DNA of 64,000 nt from an uncultured Tropicimonas sp. (GCA_947495685.1 CANLZY010000015.1:62001-126000), one strand, 5' to 3'; positions 8,251-17,103 are shown, counted from the stretch's first letter. Translations and numbers: made by a program. Notes: generated from the letters alone by a model not told the origin.

Positions 8251-9774
8251 ATGCATATTGGTCAGGCGTTGGGCAGCTTGCTCGCATGTTGGGCATGCAT
8301 CGGCTGCACTCAGGTTCCACTTGATACACCGCGCGCAAACTCTCTCTCCACCGACCTGCCGGTCTCTCGGCACGTCGGTTCCCAGATCGAGCGCGACCTC
8401 GCCGCGCGCCCTACGCAGTCAGCCTTTGTTCCATTGCCGGATGGCAACGACGCGCTCGGTGCACGCCTGCAGATGATCGAATCCGCGCGACATTCGATCG
8501 ATATGCAGTATTTTCTGCTCAAGCCTGACCTCGCCGGAGCGGTGATCTCCATTGCGCTTCTGGAGGCCGCCGAGCGCGGCGTTCGGGTGCGGTTCCTGTT
8601 GGACGATGTGTTCACGACAGCATCCGATGCCGAAATTGCCTGGTTGGATGCCCATCCCAATGTCGAAGTACGGTTGATGAACCCGCTCTCTCGAAAGAGC
8701 CTGAAGGCCTGGAATTTCCTTGTCGATTTTGGCCGGGTCAACCGGCGCATGCACAACAAATCCATGACGGTTGATCGCAGTACGGGTATCATCGGCGGGC
8801 GAAATCTGGCCGACGAGTATTACCGCGTGAACACCTCGGCCGAGTTCGCGGATTTCGACATGTTCGTCGCGGGGCCGGTTGCCCAGGACATCGCCGATCA
8901 GTTCGACGTCTACTGGAACGATCGGCTTTCCGTCCCGCTCAGTGCATTTGTGGCTGTCGAGCGCCAGACGCTTGCGGAAATCGGAGACACACTGGAGGCA
9001 CGCGAGGCAGAAGCCTTGACCGGGCTCTACAAGCGCGCCGTCGACTCCCCGTATCTCGCCGACCTTCGGGCGGGCAAGCACAAGACGTACTATGCTGACG
9101 CACGCGTCAGCTATGACATGCCCGGAAAGCTGAAGGTTCCGGTCGCCGACGGCGACCGAATTCTCGCTCAGGACCTCCTGACCACGATGGCTGGCGCCGA
9201 GCAGGAAGTGCTTCTGATCACACCCTATTTCGTGCCCGAGAACTGGGGCGCACGCTTCTTCACGGACCTTGCAAAGCGCGGTGTTCGCGTGCGGATCGTC
9301 ACCAATTCGCTCGCCTCCACCAACCACGCCTATGTGCACGCGGGCTACAAGCGGCATCGCAAGACCCTGCTCGCGTCTGGGGTTGAGCTTCACGAGGTCC
9401 GAGCCGACGCCATCGTCGTGGCCACCGGTGACGAGAGCGCGCCAAATGTTACGATGCATACGAAGCTTGCGCTCGTGGACGGGCAAAAGCTCTTTGTCGG
9501 GTCGCTGAATTTTGATCCGCGGTCGATCAAGATCAACACCGAATTCGGAATGTTCATAGACGATCCGATCCTTGGGGCGGAGTTCCGAGAGGCGTTGAAC
9601 CAAAGCCTGACGCGGTTGACCTTTGCCGTTCGTCCGACGACCGCCGGAAATCTGGCATGGGTGTTCGACGACGGCAATCGGAGGGAGATCTACTTCGACG
9701 ACCCCGGAGCGAATGCATGGAATACGTTTGTTGCGGGGCTGACCGGCCTTCTGCCTGTCGAGGGACAGTTGTGA
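8251..9774 (+). CDS. Phospholipase D-family lipoprotein (cardiolipin synthase C-like)
   Basis: A 507-residue protein with two complete HKD active-site motifs: H168-x-K170-x4-D175 (RRMHNKSMTVD, then GGRN) and H403-x-K405-x4-D410 (TMHTKLALVD, then GSLNFDPRS). This two-domain layout with the NFDPRS and NTE features is that of ClsC/YmdC-like enzymes, which transfer phosphatidyl groups to make cardiolipin, or of phospholipases D. The chosen start gives an N-terminus with two possible lipoboxes (LLAC at 10-13; CIGC at 16-19), suggesting a lipid-anchored exported protein. Earlier starts would bury this signal. Next on the same strand is a patatin-like lipoprotein, so both may act on envelope phospholipids. 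Exact reaction unknown. Confidence 0.88.
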   Translation: MHIGQALGSLLACWACIGCTQVPLDTPRANSLSTDLPVSRHVGSQIERDLAARPTQSAFVPLPDGNDALGARLQMIESARHSIDMQYFLLKPDLAGAVISIALLEAAERGVRVRFLLDDVFTTASDAEIAWLDAHPNVEVRLMNPLSRKSLKAWNFLVDFGRVNRRMHNKSMTVDRSTGIIGGRNLADEYYRVNTSAEFADFDMFVAGPVAQDIADQFDVYWNDRLSVPLSAFVAVERQTLAEIGDTLEAREAEALTGLYKRAVDSPYLADLRAGKHKTYYADARVSYDMPGKLKVPVADGDRILAQDLLTTMAGAEQEVLLITPYFVPENWGARFFTDLAKRGVRVRIVTNSLASTNHAYVHAGYKRHRKTLLASGVELHEVRADAIVVATGDESAPNVTMHTKLALVDGQKLFVGSLNFDPRSIKINTEFGMFIDDPILGAEFREALNQSLTRLTFAVRPTTAGNLAWVFDDGNRREIYFDDPGANAWNTFVAGLTGLLPVEGQL

Positions 9775-9870
9775 GCTGTTGCCAAGCAGCGCAAAAGCCA
9801 AGACAGAACAACGCCGACCGCCGCAGCGAACGGACGACACGATGCTTTGCCCCGGGCGTTTTCGCGGTTC

Positions 9871-11157
9871 ATGCAAGGCAACTCATACACGCAGGCCGCC
9901 CGGCGGAACGGGGGCGTTTCAAGACAGAAATCGCGAAAGAAAGCGTATTATCATGATGATAGAGTCTTGAGGGGCGCGTCGCATCCGGGCCGGGAGGCCT
10001 TTCCCGCTCTGTCCGGTTGCAGGGCGTTTCTCCTGCCTGGTGTCTTGGCGTTTGCGCTTGCTGCCTGTGGCGGCCATGATCGGTTGCCCTACACGTCGCA
10101 GGATCTGGACGCTGCCGGGCCGGTGTCGGACCCTTCTGCGCGGTTCTGGGCAGACAGTCCCGTCGCGGTTCAGACGCGTGCCTTCAGCGAGGTCGTTCCG
10201 GGGGCCGATGGACGGATCGATATTCTTGCCCTTTCTGGTGGAGGTCCGGACGGCGCATTCGGAGCAGGGCTTCTGAGTGGCTGGACGCAAACCGGCACCC
10301 GCCCCGTGCCGGAAATCGTGACCGGCGTGAGCATTGGAGCGATCATTGCCCCGCTCGCCTTTCTCGGGCCACGGTACGATCCCATGCTGGCCGCTCTTTC
10401 CGGCGCGGACGTCGATGGCTTCAAACTCGCTGTGAGCCCCCGTTCCCTGGCCGGTGGCAAGGGCGTTTTCAGCGCGAGAAAGATCGAAGCCTTCGTTCAG
10501 CAAGTGGTGACCGATGACGTCGTCACCGAATTGGCAGCGGCGCATCGCGAAGGACGACGGTTGTACGTTGCAACAGCGAACATCGATGCACAGAGAATGG
10601 CGATATGGGATCTTGGGGCGATTGCCGCTTCGAATGCGGAAAGCCCCCGCGAAGCGATTGTCGAGATCATCGTGGCCGCCGCATCGATCCCGGCAGCCTT
10701 CCGGGCCCAGCCCATACGCACGACATCGAATGGCACCGAATTGGTCGAAATGCACGTCGACGCGGGAACCATCGCGCAGATATGGATTCCCGATCCCATC
10801 ACTGTCTGGAACGCAACCGGGCGGTCGGGCACCGTCTGGGCGGTGATGAACATATCTCTCGAACCGGAATTCAAACTCAACTCGGGGCGGGCGGCTGACC
10901 TCTCCAAACAAGCCATCGGCTCGATCTTCAAATCAGCGGCCCACTCGGAACTGAGACGGGCCCAGGCGAGATCTCGGCAAGCAGGGTATCGGTTCAACCT
11001 CGCCTACATTCGTGAAGGATGGCCCGAAGCCGACAATGTCCTGAGCTTTGATCCGGCCCGTATGGAGGAGGTCTTCGAGGTTGGGTTCGATCGAACGACA
11101 CAGGGGCAGGTCTGGACGAATACCGTTCCGTCGGCCTACACCTCGCCGCCGCAATAG
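9871..11157 (+). CDS. Patatin-like phospholipase, predicted lipoprotein
   Basis: The protein carries the patatin Ser-Asp dyad: oxyanion loop SGGGPDGAFGAG near residue 122, nucleophile elbow GVSIGA with Ser154, and the catalytic DAG at Asp297. Patatin enzymes hydrolyse acyl chains from membrane lipids. A hydrophobic segment ending FALAAC suggests lipoprotein export, so it probably works in the periplasm or at the outer membrane. The start is uncertain: the ATG at 9871 gives an unusually long pre-signal region; a TTG at 9967 would give a shorter one, but no strong binding site is visible at either. It follows the phospholipase D gene by about 100 bp, same strand. Confidence 0.85.
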   Translation: MQGNSYTQAARRNGGVSRQKSRKKAYYHDDRVLRGASHPGREAFPALSGCRAFLLPGVLAFALAACGGHDRLPYTSQDLDAAGPVSDPSARFWADSPVAVQTRAFSEVVPGADGRIDILALSGGGPDGAFGAGLLSGWTQTGTRPVPEIVTGVSIGAIIAPLAFLGPRYDPMLAALSGADVDGFKLAVSPRSLAGGKGVFSARKIEAFVQQVVTDDVVTELAAAHREGRRLYVATANIDAQRMAIWDLGAIAASNAESPREAIVEIIVAAASIPAAFRAQPIRTTSNGTELVEMHVDAGTIAQIWIPDPITVWNATGRSGTVWAVMNISLEPEFKLNSGRAADLSKQAIGSIFKSAAHSELRRAQARSRQAGYRFNLAYIREGWPEADNVLSFDPARMEEVFEVGFDRTTQGQVWTNTVPSAYTSPPQ

Positions 11158-11323
11158 AGGGCGGCGAACGTTGTCAGGTGCCCGATATCCGTGCCTGTTG
11201 GCAGGGTAGGAAAAAATGATCGACGGGCCGATGGTTAAAGAAAAACGGCTCTTGCGTGTGTGCAGCAAGAACGGTCACATTGCGCGGGCCGAGATTTCGG
11301 ATCCAGCGGTTTGGGAGAGACAG

Positions 11324-12550
11324 ATGACACGGCCTTCACCCGACACATTGCGCTGGTTTTCCTTGCTTGCCGCCACGGCGCTCGTGTCCGTCCTGTTTCT
11401 CGACATGGTCAACGGCTTTCTCGTGGCGTTGATCCTCGCGGGGATCGCTGCCGCAATGGCGAAACCGTTGCAAAGCTGGATAATGGGTGTCACGGGCGGC
11501 AGGTCTGCGCTGGCGTCGACAGTGACGATCATAATCATCGGCCTTGCGGTGATAGCGCCTCTGCTCGGGGTCATCTGGATCGCCGCATCGCAGGCCGAAG
11601 GCCTGACGGCGGGCGCCGAAGGGCTGGTGAAGCAGCTGGGGACGATTTCCCCGGACGACCCGCTCCCGGAGTGGGTGCCGTTTGGCGAACAGATCGGTAA
11701 GCACAGCGCCGCGATCATGGCCAAACTCGGCGAGTTCACCAGTGCTGCCGGCGGATTTTTCGTTTCGGTTCTGACCGAGATGACATTGGGAACGGTCAAT
11801 TTCTTCCTTGATCTGTTCATTTTCTTCTATGCGCTGTTCTGCTTTCTTCAGATGAAGACACCCGTCATCGACCAGATCCTGAGCTATACCGGTCTGCCCG
11901 ACGCCACCCAACGCACCCTGGCCGACCGCATGGTCTCGATCAGCCGGGCCACGATCAAGGGCACGCTGCTGATCGGTGTCGCCCAGGGCACGCTTGGCGG
12001 GTTGGGGTTCTGGGCCGTGGGCTTGGAGGGCGCGGCCTTCTGGGGCGTCGTGATGGCGGTCCTGTCGATTATCCCGGGGCTTGGTCCGCTGTTCATCATC
12101 TTCTGCGGCGTTGTCTGGCTTTTCGCACAAGGCGAGAGCGGCTCGGCGATCGGCCTCGCCGTCTGGGGGTTTGGCGTTGTCGGCACGATCGACAATCTGC
12201 TTCGGCCCATCCTGGTGGGCCGTGATGCGGCGATGGCCGATATCATGATCCTGATCTCCACCTTGGGTGGGCTGGTCGTATTTGGCGCCTCGGGGCTTGT
12301 TCTTGGGCCGGTACTGGCGGGGCTGTTCGTGACCCTGTGGGACACCGTTCGGGACGCGAGCCGGAACGGATTGTCCCAGGCCGCAACCGCCGTCGAAATC
12401 GATACGGCAGCGGCAGGCGGGGAAACGGCGACAGGGCAGGCGGCGCCGACTGACATCTTGGATGACGAACTGGCGCAGGAGCTCGAAGAACTGCACCGGC
12501 TGAAATCGGAGATCGAAGCGCGTCATCGCATTGGCGACGCAGAGGCCTGA
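11324..12550 (+). CDS. AI-2E family transporter (PerM/YdiK-like membrane protein)
   Basis: A 408-residue inner-membrane protein with roughly seven to eight hydrophobic helices. The order is typical of the family: two N-terminal helices (WFSLLAATALVSVLFLDMV and following), a soluble mid-segment (EGLVKQLGTISPDDPLPEWV), then GTLLIGVAQGTLGGLGFW, VLSIIPGLGPLFII and the C-terminal DNLLRPILVG and LGPVLAGLF motifs. A charged tail ends RLKSEIEARHRIGDAEA. Members have been proposed as autoinducer-2 exporters or Na+/H+ antiporters; many have no known substrate. The ATG at 11324 follows GGGAGAG and was preferred to the longer frame at 11216. It follows the patatin gene by 166 bp. Confidence 0.88.
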   Translation: MTRPSPDTLRWFSLLAATALVSVLFLDMVNGFLVALILAGIAAAMAKPLQSWIMGVTGGRSALASTVTIIIIGLAVIAPLLGVIWIAASQAEGLTAGAEGLVKQLGTISPDDPLPEWVPFGEQIGKHSAAIMAKLGEFTSAAGGFFVSVLTEMTLGTVNFFLDLFIFFYALFCFLQMKTPVIDQILSYTGLPDATQRTLADRMVSISRATIKGTLLIGVAQGTLGGLGFWAVGLEGAAFWGVVMAVLSIIPGLGPLFIIFCGVVWLFAQGESGSAIGLAVWGFGVVGTIDNLLRPILVGRDAAMADIMILISTLGGLVVFGASGLVLGPVLAGLFVTLWDTVRDASRNGLSQAATAVEIDTAAAGGETATGQAAPTDILDDELAQELEELHRLKSEIEARHRIGDAEA

Positions 12551-13198
12551 GCCGCCGGCGGTGTCGAAGGTTCGGTGAACCGGCATAGCAAGCGCCGCAT
12601 CAACTCAGAGCAGACGAGATCCGGGACGGATGCCGGACGGACCGCAACTCGTGTCAGGGCCGTGGTGCAATAGGCAGGGTGGTCGGGGCGCCATACTCCG
12701 CGCGGTGCGTGTCAACGACAGACATCGTCGCTTTGACCAGCGGTCGAATTCAGCCATCGCAAGACAAGCAGATGCCTTGCGGAGGATGTCGTTCCCCTGA
12801 CGGAGTTGGCGGGGCCCGCGCCTGTGCCGTCACCATGCCGGCGACATCGGCCGGGACAAGCGCCCCATTTCCAGTGTCGGATTCTGCCGTTTTCACCCAC
12901 CCTTGTCGGGAATGGCCCAAGCAACCGTTCTTGTGGGAAACCGACAGGGTCGCCGCCCCTGTGCAACGCCCGCAAATCCCACGGGGGCAGGTCAGACGAG
13001 TCGCGAATGCCCTCAGCGACAGGCCAGGACGGAAGCGCGGAGTACCTCCGGAGCAACCGCACGCAACACAGTGCCTCCCTGAAACCGGCAGCACGCCAGC
13101 CGGACCGGTCACGCGACGGAATTTCTTTTACGCCGCAACGCTTTACCTTTTGTGAAGCCCCTCAGGCTAACCCGAAGCGATCAACTGCGAGGTTTGTG
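12551..13198. other. 648-bp gap with no recognised gene
   Basis: Several frames are open because of high GC, including the upstream extension of the Hint gene, but none resembles a known protein. A small palindrome with a three-base loop (GGTTC-GGT-GAACC) lies at 12569-12581 just after the AI-2E gene. Nothing else was assigned. Confidence 0.5.
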
Positions 13199-14245
13199 AT
13201 GGAGTTTTTTGCGTATTCGTCAACCGCCCTTTGCTATGATGGTGAGACCAACACATGGACCCTGCGCGACGACTATGACCCCGACCTGCATCGTGTCCTG
13301 CTGACGATCGAGGACGACGATGGCTCTCTGGATGGGGATTATCAGGCAGACGAGATCGGCACCGATACCAGTCAGTATGCAAGCGTTTGCGACCCTTCTG
13401 GCCAACAATTGGCCCAGGGGCAGATCTACAACGAGGAGTTCTACGCGGTCTCGCTGGAGGACCAACCCACTGTCTGGATCGAACGGCTCGAGATCGACGG
13501 GAACCTCGTCGGCTATGCGGTCTCAGGCGCTCTGACTCCCGGCGAGGCCTACAACGAGGTCACCCGCAACGATGTCTTCGATGACGGAACCACCAACACC
13601 GTGCCAGACTACGAGTCGCTCTGTAGTGTTCCCTGTTTCGTTGCAGGTACGATGGTACGAACGCCCGCGGGCGAACGGGCAGTCGAGGATTTGGGCGTCG
13701 GCGACAAGGTTCTGACGCGCGACAACGGCGCCCAGCCGATCCGCTGGATCGCGCGCCGTTCCGTCGGCCCAGCCGAAATGGCCGCCTATCCAACCCTGCG
13801 CCCGATCCTGCTGAGTCCGGCCTGGACCGCAAGCGGAAGAAGCCTGACACTTTCGCGGCAACATGGCATCGTCGGCAGGCGCAAGGGGGGTTCGGAAGAG
13901 TTCCTTGTCCGGGCGGGGCAACTGGAGCGCCTGAAAGGGGGCAGGGTTCGTGTCGCCCACGGCCTTAAGCATGTTCGATACACCCATCTCCTGTTGCCGC
14001 GGCACGAGATCCTGTTCGCCAACGGAGTGGCCGCGGAGTCGCTTTACCCGGGTCAAAAGGCTGTCGAAGGGCTCTCCGCCCATGCCCGGTTGTCGTTGTT
14101 GGCACTGTTCCCACGCCTTGCCATCGACGGGGTGGAATCCTGCTATGGCTTGCCCGCCTTGCCGTACGCCCGCCGCAATGCCCTGCCGTGTTCCGAGGCT
14201 GACGTCTCTGCAATGCTATGGTCAGAAACTGGCACAACCGCTTGA
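13199..14245 (+). CDS. Hint (hedgehog/intein) domain protein with unknown N-terminal domain
   Basis: A 348-residue protein. The Hint domain begins at Cys146 (VPCFVAGTMVRTPAGERAVE), continues DLGVGDKVLTRDNGAQPIRW, then has the block-B-like LSRQHGIV and the LLPRHEILFANG segment; this is the Hint_2 type common in Rhodobacterales. In Hint domains this Cys starts self-splicing or self-cleavage chemistry. The first 140 residues are acidic (EDDDGSLDGDYQADE) and unrecognised, and the end (SEADVSAMLW) lacks a terminal Asn-Cys pair, so splicing is unlikely and N-terminal autocleavage is possible. The start follows CGAGG by six bases and leaves out an unconvincing upstream extension. Substrate and location are unknown; it borders IS-related debris. 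Confidence 0.85.
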   Translation: MEFFAYSSTALCYDGETNTWTLRDDYDPDLHRVLLTIEDDDGSLDGDYQADEIGTDTSQYASVCDPSGQQLAQGQIYNEEFYAVSLEDQPTVWIERLEIDGNLVGYAVSGALTPGEAYNEVTRNDVFDDGTTNTVPDYESLCSVPCFVAGTMVRTPAGERAVEDLGVGDKVLTRDNGAQPIRWIARRSVGPAEMAAYPTLRPILLSPAWTASGRSLTLSRQHGIVGRRKGGSEEFLVRAGQLERLKGGRVRVAHGLKHVRYTHLLLPRHEILFANGVAAESLYPGQKAVEGLSAHARLSLLALFPRLAIDGVESCYGLPALPYARRNALPCSEADVSAMLWSETGTTA

Positions 14246-14379
14246 AAACACACTTTTGCCTGATGCGAGCTTCGTCACCCGGTCACAGGAACGGCAAGCT
14301 GGCGATCTTGCGGCATTCCCGTTCATTGACGATGATCGGACGCAGAGGTGCCCGTCGTCCACAACACGTGTCTGTGGGG

Positions 14380-14545
14380 TGGCATTGTCGCCCACCTCCG
14401 GAACGTCGGCGGCAGGCAGTTCGGTTCTGATCCCGAGGACGGGCCGGATGTGCCATCCGGAGGATGCATGGCAATCGGAACGTTGTCTTCGATTGAGCCG
14501 TGAGATCTGTGCGCGTCGTTGTGCCGATGGGTGAGCCGTGCCCTG
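14380..14545 (-). pseudogene. Relic of an IS3-family transposase 3' end
   Basis: On the reverse strand this reads SHGSIEDNVPIAMHPPDG, clearly related to SAIGYNVPIAMHYPDD at the C-terminus of the transposase encoded at 15777-16601. At DNA level the stretch atgcatggcaatcgg plus acgttgt near 14464-14486 is nearly identical to 15812-15836. Only the last 30-40 codons and part of the element end remain, in the same orientation as the complete copy. It is a decayed second copy of the same or a sister element. Confidence 0.75.
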
Positions 14546-14817
14546 AGGCAGATCGACGGCCGCATCACCCTTGCCCCGGACGATGCCGCCCAGCCCGGCC
14601 CACCCGTCCGGATCGAAACCGGCCTCGCGGCTCTTCTCGAAGTCGCGCCTTCATCTTGTCAAAAGCCGCATCCTTGGGATCTGCAGTGTTGACCGTCTGT
14701 TTTGGCTGTTGGAGTTCCGGGGCCGACCGTGAAGACCATGGCGGTGCCCGGTGCTTGAGGGAACTGGCCGCTGAAATGCTACGCCCACCGACTTCACCCC
14801 GCAGATGGAGCCAATCC

Positions 14818-15740
14818 CTACAAGAGACGAAGCTGGCGGGCGCCAGAAATATGCTCTTCGACTTCGACGATACGGGTGTCAGTTTTCAGTTTCGGACCTG
14901 AAAGAGTTTGAGTCTGTTCAATTCGGCAACGCAGTGCGTCGATTTTCGAAAGAACCACCTCCGAAGCGTCCAGCCGCTTCACGAAGTCGCCATCGTCCAT
15001 GGTTGCAGTGAAGATGTTGTCTCCATCCGTGAAACGCCACTTGTAGCCTTGATCGAACTGGGCGCTGACGATTTTCAACAAGGGGTGGCGGGTTTCGGTC
15101 GTGGTGGTGGCGTCTTCATCTGTCGGTTCAGGCACAGAAATCGACTTGATGTCGGCGCGTGTCAGTTCGAGGTTGCCAGAGTCGGCAGTTGCACCTTGTT
15201 CTTCCACAAACGAAATCGTTCGCACGCCTTCAGGGGCCAAGGCCGTGCGAACGAATTTCTCACCTGCCTCCCTCATCTCGATGTCTTCCAAAAGCTTTCT
15301 GGTTCTCTGATCAACGATTATGGTCGTCGCACCGGATACAATTTCCGTGGTGCCGTCTTCCCGATCTTCAACGGCATCAGGCCGGTTCCCACCCAATTTT
15401 TTCAACACAGCAAAAAGTCCAATGGAGCACCAAGTACGGTTCCACCCCTGATTACCAGGTCCAACAGATCATTGGCTGCTGTGATGCGTTCGGGTTTCGC
15501 GGCAACCGCATCGAGGATGTCAGTGATGAAGGACACATTGAGCGAGAGAAGAGCTTCGAAACAGCCTTGATCCGTGGCTCGCACTTTCAATTTCGCGTCG
15601 GCTCGATTGCCGTTCAACGCCCTGTTGGCGTTCTCGAACACTTCCCCCAGAGCAAGTAGAGCTGGTGCAAGGTAGTAGCCTCCCCCCAAGAACTCCCTCA
15701 CCGTGATGTTGAGTCTGCCCAACCGTGCTCTGCTCGCCAA
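14818..15740 (-). pseudogene. Frameshifted gene of an unrecognised family
   Basis: Two reverse-strand frames abut: 15740-15402 (LNITVREFLGGGYYLAPALL to GAPLDFLLC) and 15408-14818 (LKKLGGNRPDAVEDREDG to the end). Together they read as one protein of about 300 residues: a helical N-terminal part with a hydrophobic stretch near the break, then a region that looks beta-rich. A one-base change near 15402-15415 (around a run of five Ts) would join them. No canonical slippery heptamer is present, so mutation or a base error is likelier than programmed frameshifting. The IS element lies directly upstream and may have removed the promoter or first codons. Function unknown. Confidence 0.6.
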
Positions 15741-15743
15741 CGT
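15725..15743 (+). repeat. Left arm of the palindrome split by the IS, including TSD
   Basis: The 19-mer gtgctctgctcgccaacgt matches the reverse complement of 16942-16960 at 18 of 19 positions. The last four bases, ACGT (15740-15743), are the likely target-site duplication. Looser similarity continues outward for several tens of bases. Confidence 0.7.
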
Positions 15744-15776
15744 TGGACCACCGGAAGCTGGAATTTTCCGACTGTA

Positions 15777-16601
15777 TCACGACGACGGGCTGGTGACGTC
15801 ATCGGGATAATGCATGGCAATCGGGACGTTGTATCCGATCGCGCTGTGGGGACGATCCTCGTTGTAGTGTCTACGCCAATCTTCCAGTTTTTCGTGGGCG
15901 TCGGCAAGGGTCATGAACCAATGCGCGTTCAGACATTCGGCCCGGAGTTTGCTGTTAAAGGCTTCTATGAACCCGTTGTCGGTCGGCTTGCCGGGCCGTG
16001 AGAGGTCCAGCGTGACGTCATTCGCATAGGCCCATAGATCGAGGTCGCGGGAGATGAATTCGCTGCCGTTGGCGACTCTTATGGTGTTCGGGTAGCCCAC
16101 CTTGGCGCAGACGGCTTCCAGCGTCTTGACCACGTCTTCGCCCCGACAACTGAACCGCGGATCGACCGCAGGACAGAAGCGTGAGTGGGTGTCGACCACG
16201 GTCACTATCCTCAACTTCCTTCCCAGGGCGAGCTGGTCGTGAACGAAGTCCATTGCCCAGACATCGTTCGGCCCCGTGGCTTCCTCCCGGTCTTCCCGCA
16301 GCTTGGCCTTCACACGGTGCTTGGGGTGTTTGTTGCGCAGCTGAAGGCCCAACTCGTTGTAAATCCTGCGTGTCTTCTTGATGTTGATGGTCCACCCCTC
16401 CCGCCGCAACAGCACATGAACGCGCCGGTAACCATACCGTACGCGTGTTTCGCAGATTTCCTTGATCCGCCTCTCGACGGCTGCCTGATCCGTGCGCCGG
16501 GACTTGTAGTGGTAGCTGGACGTGTTAAAGCAGATGGCCCCACAAGCCTTCCTTATCGACACGCCCCAGTCGACGCACATCCCGTTGACGAGTTCGCGCA
16601 A
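15777..16601 (-). CDS. IS3-family transposase orfB (DDE domain), catalytic Asp replaced
   Basis: This 274-residue frame holds the helix-turn-helix-like HTH_21 region (YGYRRVHVLLRREGW) and the rve integrase core. The first catalytic Asp is D118 (NDVWAMDFV) and the Glu is E213 (TDNGFIEAFN). The middle position, normally VDNG, reads VANG: A177 is encoded by GCC at 16071-16073, 36 residues before E213. A single A-to-C change from GAC explains it. The real product is an OrfAB fusion made by -1 slippage near 16619-16623 (GAAAG), because this frame stays open upstream of its first ATG. Loss of the Asp should abolish catalysis. Confidence 0.88.
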   Translation of the reverse strand: MRELVNGMCVDWGVSIRKACGAICFNTSSYHYKSRRTDQAAVERRIKEICETRVRYGYRRVHVLLRREGWTINIKKTRRIYNELGLQLRNKHPKHRVKAKLREDREEATGPNDVWAMDFVHDQLALGRKLRIVTVVDTHSRFCPAVDPRFSCRGEDVVKTLEAVCAKVGYPNTIRVANGSEFISRDLDLWAYANDVTLDLSRPGKPTDNGFIEAFNSKLRAECLNAHWFMTLADAHEKLEDWRRHYNEDRPHSAIGYNVPIAMHYPDDVTSPSS

Positions 16602-16612
16602 ACGGCCAGGCT

Positions 16613-16879
16613 TCAGATCTTTCGGCGAATGACATCCTGCAACATCTCCCGATCAAGTGTCAGGTCGGCGACGATCTTTTTCAGTCGGCTGTTCTCGTCC
16701 TCCAGTGTCTTCAGTCGGCGCATCTCGTCGGGCAGCAGGCCGCCATACTTTTTCTTCCAGTTGAAGTAGGTCGCCTGGCCAATCCCTGCCTTCCGACAGA
16801 TCTCAGCTACCGGCGTTCCTTGCTCGCCCTGCTTCAGAATGAACGGCTTCTGCGCTTCCGTGAACCTCGATGCCTTCAT
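16613..16879 (-). CDS. IS3-family transposase orfA
   Basis: An 88-residue helix-turn-helix protein starting MKASRFTEAQKPFILKQGEQ. It continues AEICRKAGIGQATYFNWKKK and ends with a leucine-zipper-like stretch (MRRLKTLEDENSRLKKIVAD) that pairs OrfAB monomers. It recognises the element ends. The start is 62 bp inside the IS left end; longer open frame upstream lies outside the element. The stop overlaps the orfB frame, as usual in this family. Confidence 0.9.
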   Translation of the reverse strand: MKASRFTEAQKPFILKQGEQGTPVAEICRKAGIGQATYFNWKKKYGGLLPDEMRRLKTLEDENSRLKKIVADLTLDREMLQDVIRRKI

Positions 16880-16941
16880 ACCTTTCCGCTCCTCTCCCAG
16901 CCAGGAAAGCTTAGCCGAAAACTCCAGCTTCAAATGGTCCA

Positions 16942-16960
16942 ACGTTGGGGAGCAGAGCAC
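16942..16960 (+). repeat. Right arm of the palindrome split by the IS, including TSD
   Basis: Begins with ACGT (16942-16945), the second copy of the likely target duplication, and continues TTGGGGAGCAGAGCAC, the inverted match of 15725-15743. Confidence 0.7.
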
Positions 16961-17103
16961 AGACCCGCAGACTCTCGTTATGAATGAGGGAGCTTCGGGG
17001 GGCAGGTCATCCGCAACATCAATCTCGCAGTTCTCGACGCCGGATCCATCGAAACCGATCTTGGAATGGGCCACTGCTGCCTCCTGTTTCCCGGAGGTTG
17101 AGC

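Larger units (their letters stand above)
15744..16941 (-). mobile_element. IS3-family (IS407-like) insertion sequence, probably inactive
   Basis: The 1198-bp element begins TGGACCACCGGAAGCTGGA and ends with the inverted equivalent (TGGACCATTTGAAGCTGGA on the reverse strand), so terminal inverted repeats of about 25 bp are visible. ACGT flanks both ends as a four-base duplication, as in the IS407 group. It encodes overlapping orfA and orfB on the reverse strand, read by -1 frameshifting. The second catalytic Asp of the DDE triad is Ala, so the copy probably cannot transpose by itself. Boundaries are my reading; inverted similarity continues outside them, so longer ends remain possible. Confidence 0.82.

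Noticed and set aside
15395-15420. Programmed -1 frameshift joining the two halves of the unknown gene
   Set aside because: No X XXY YYZ heptamer; the sequence there is C TTT TTG. Mutation or base error is simpler.
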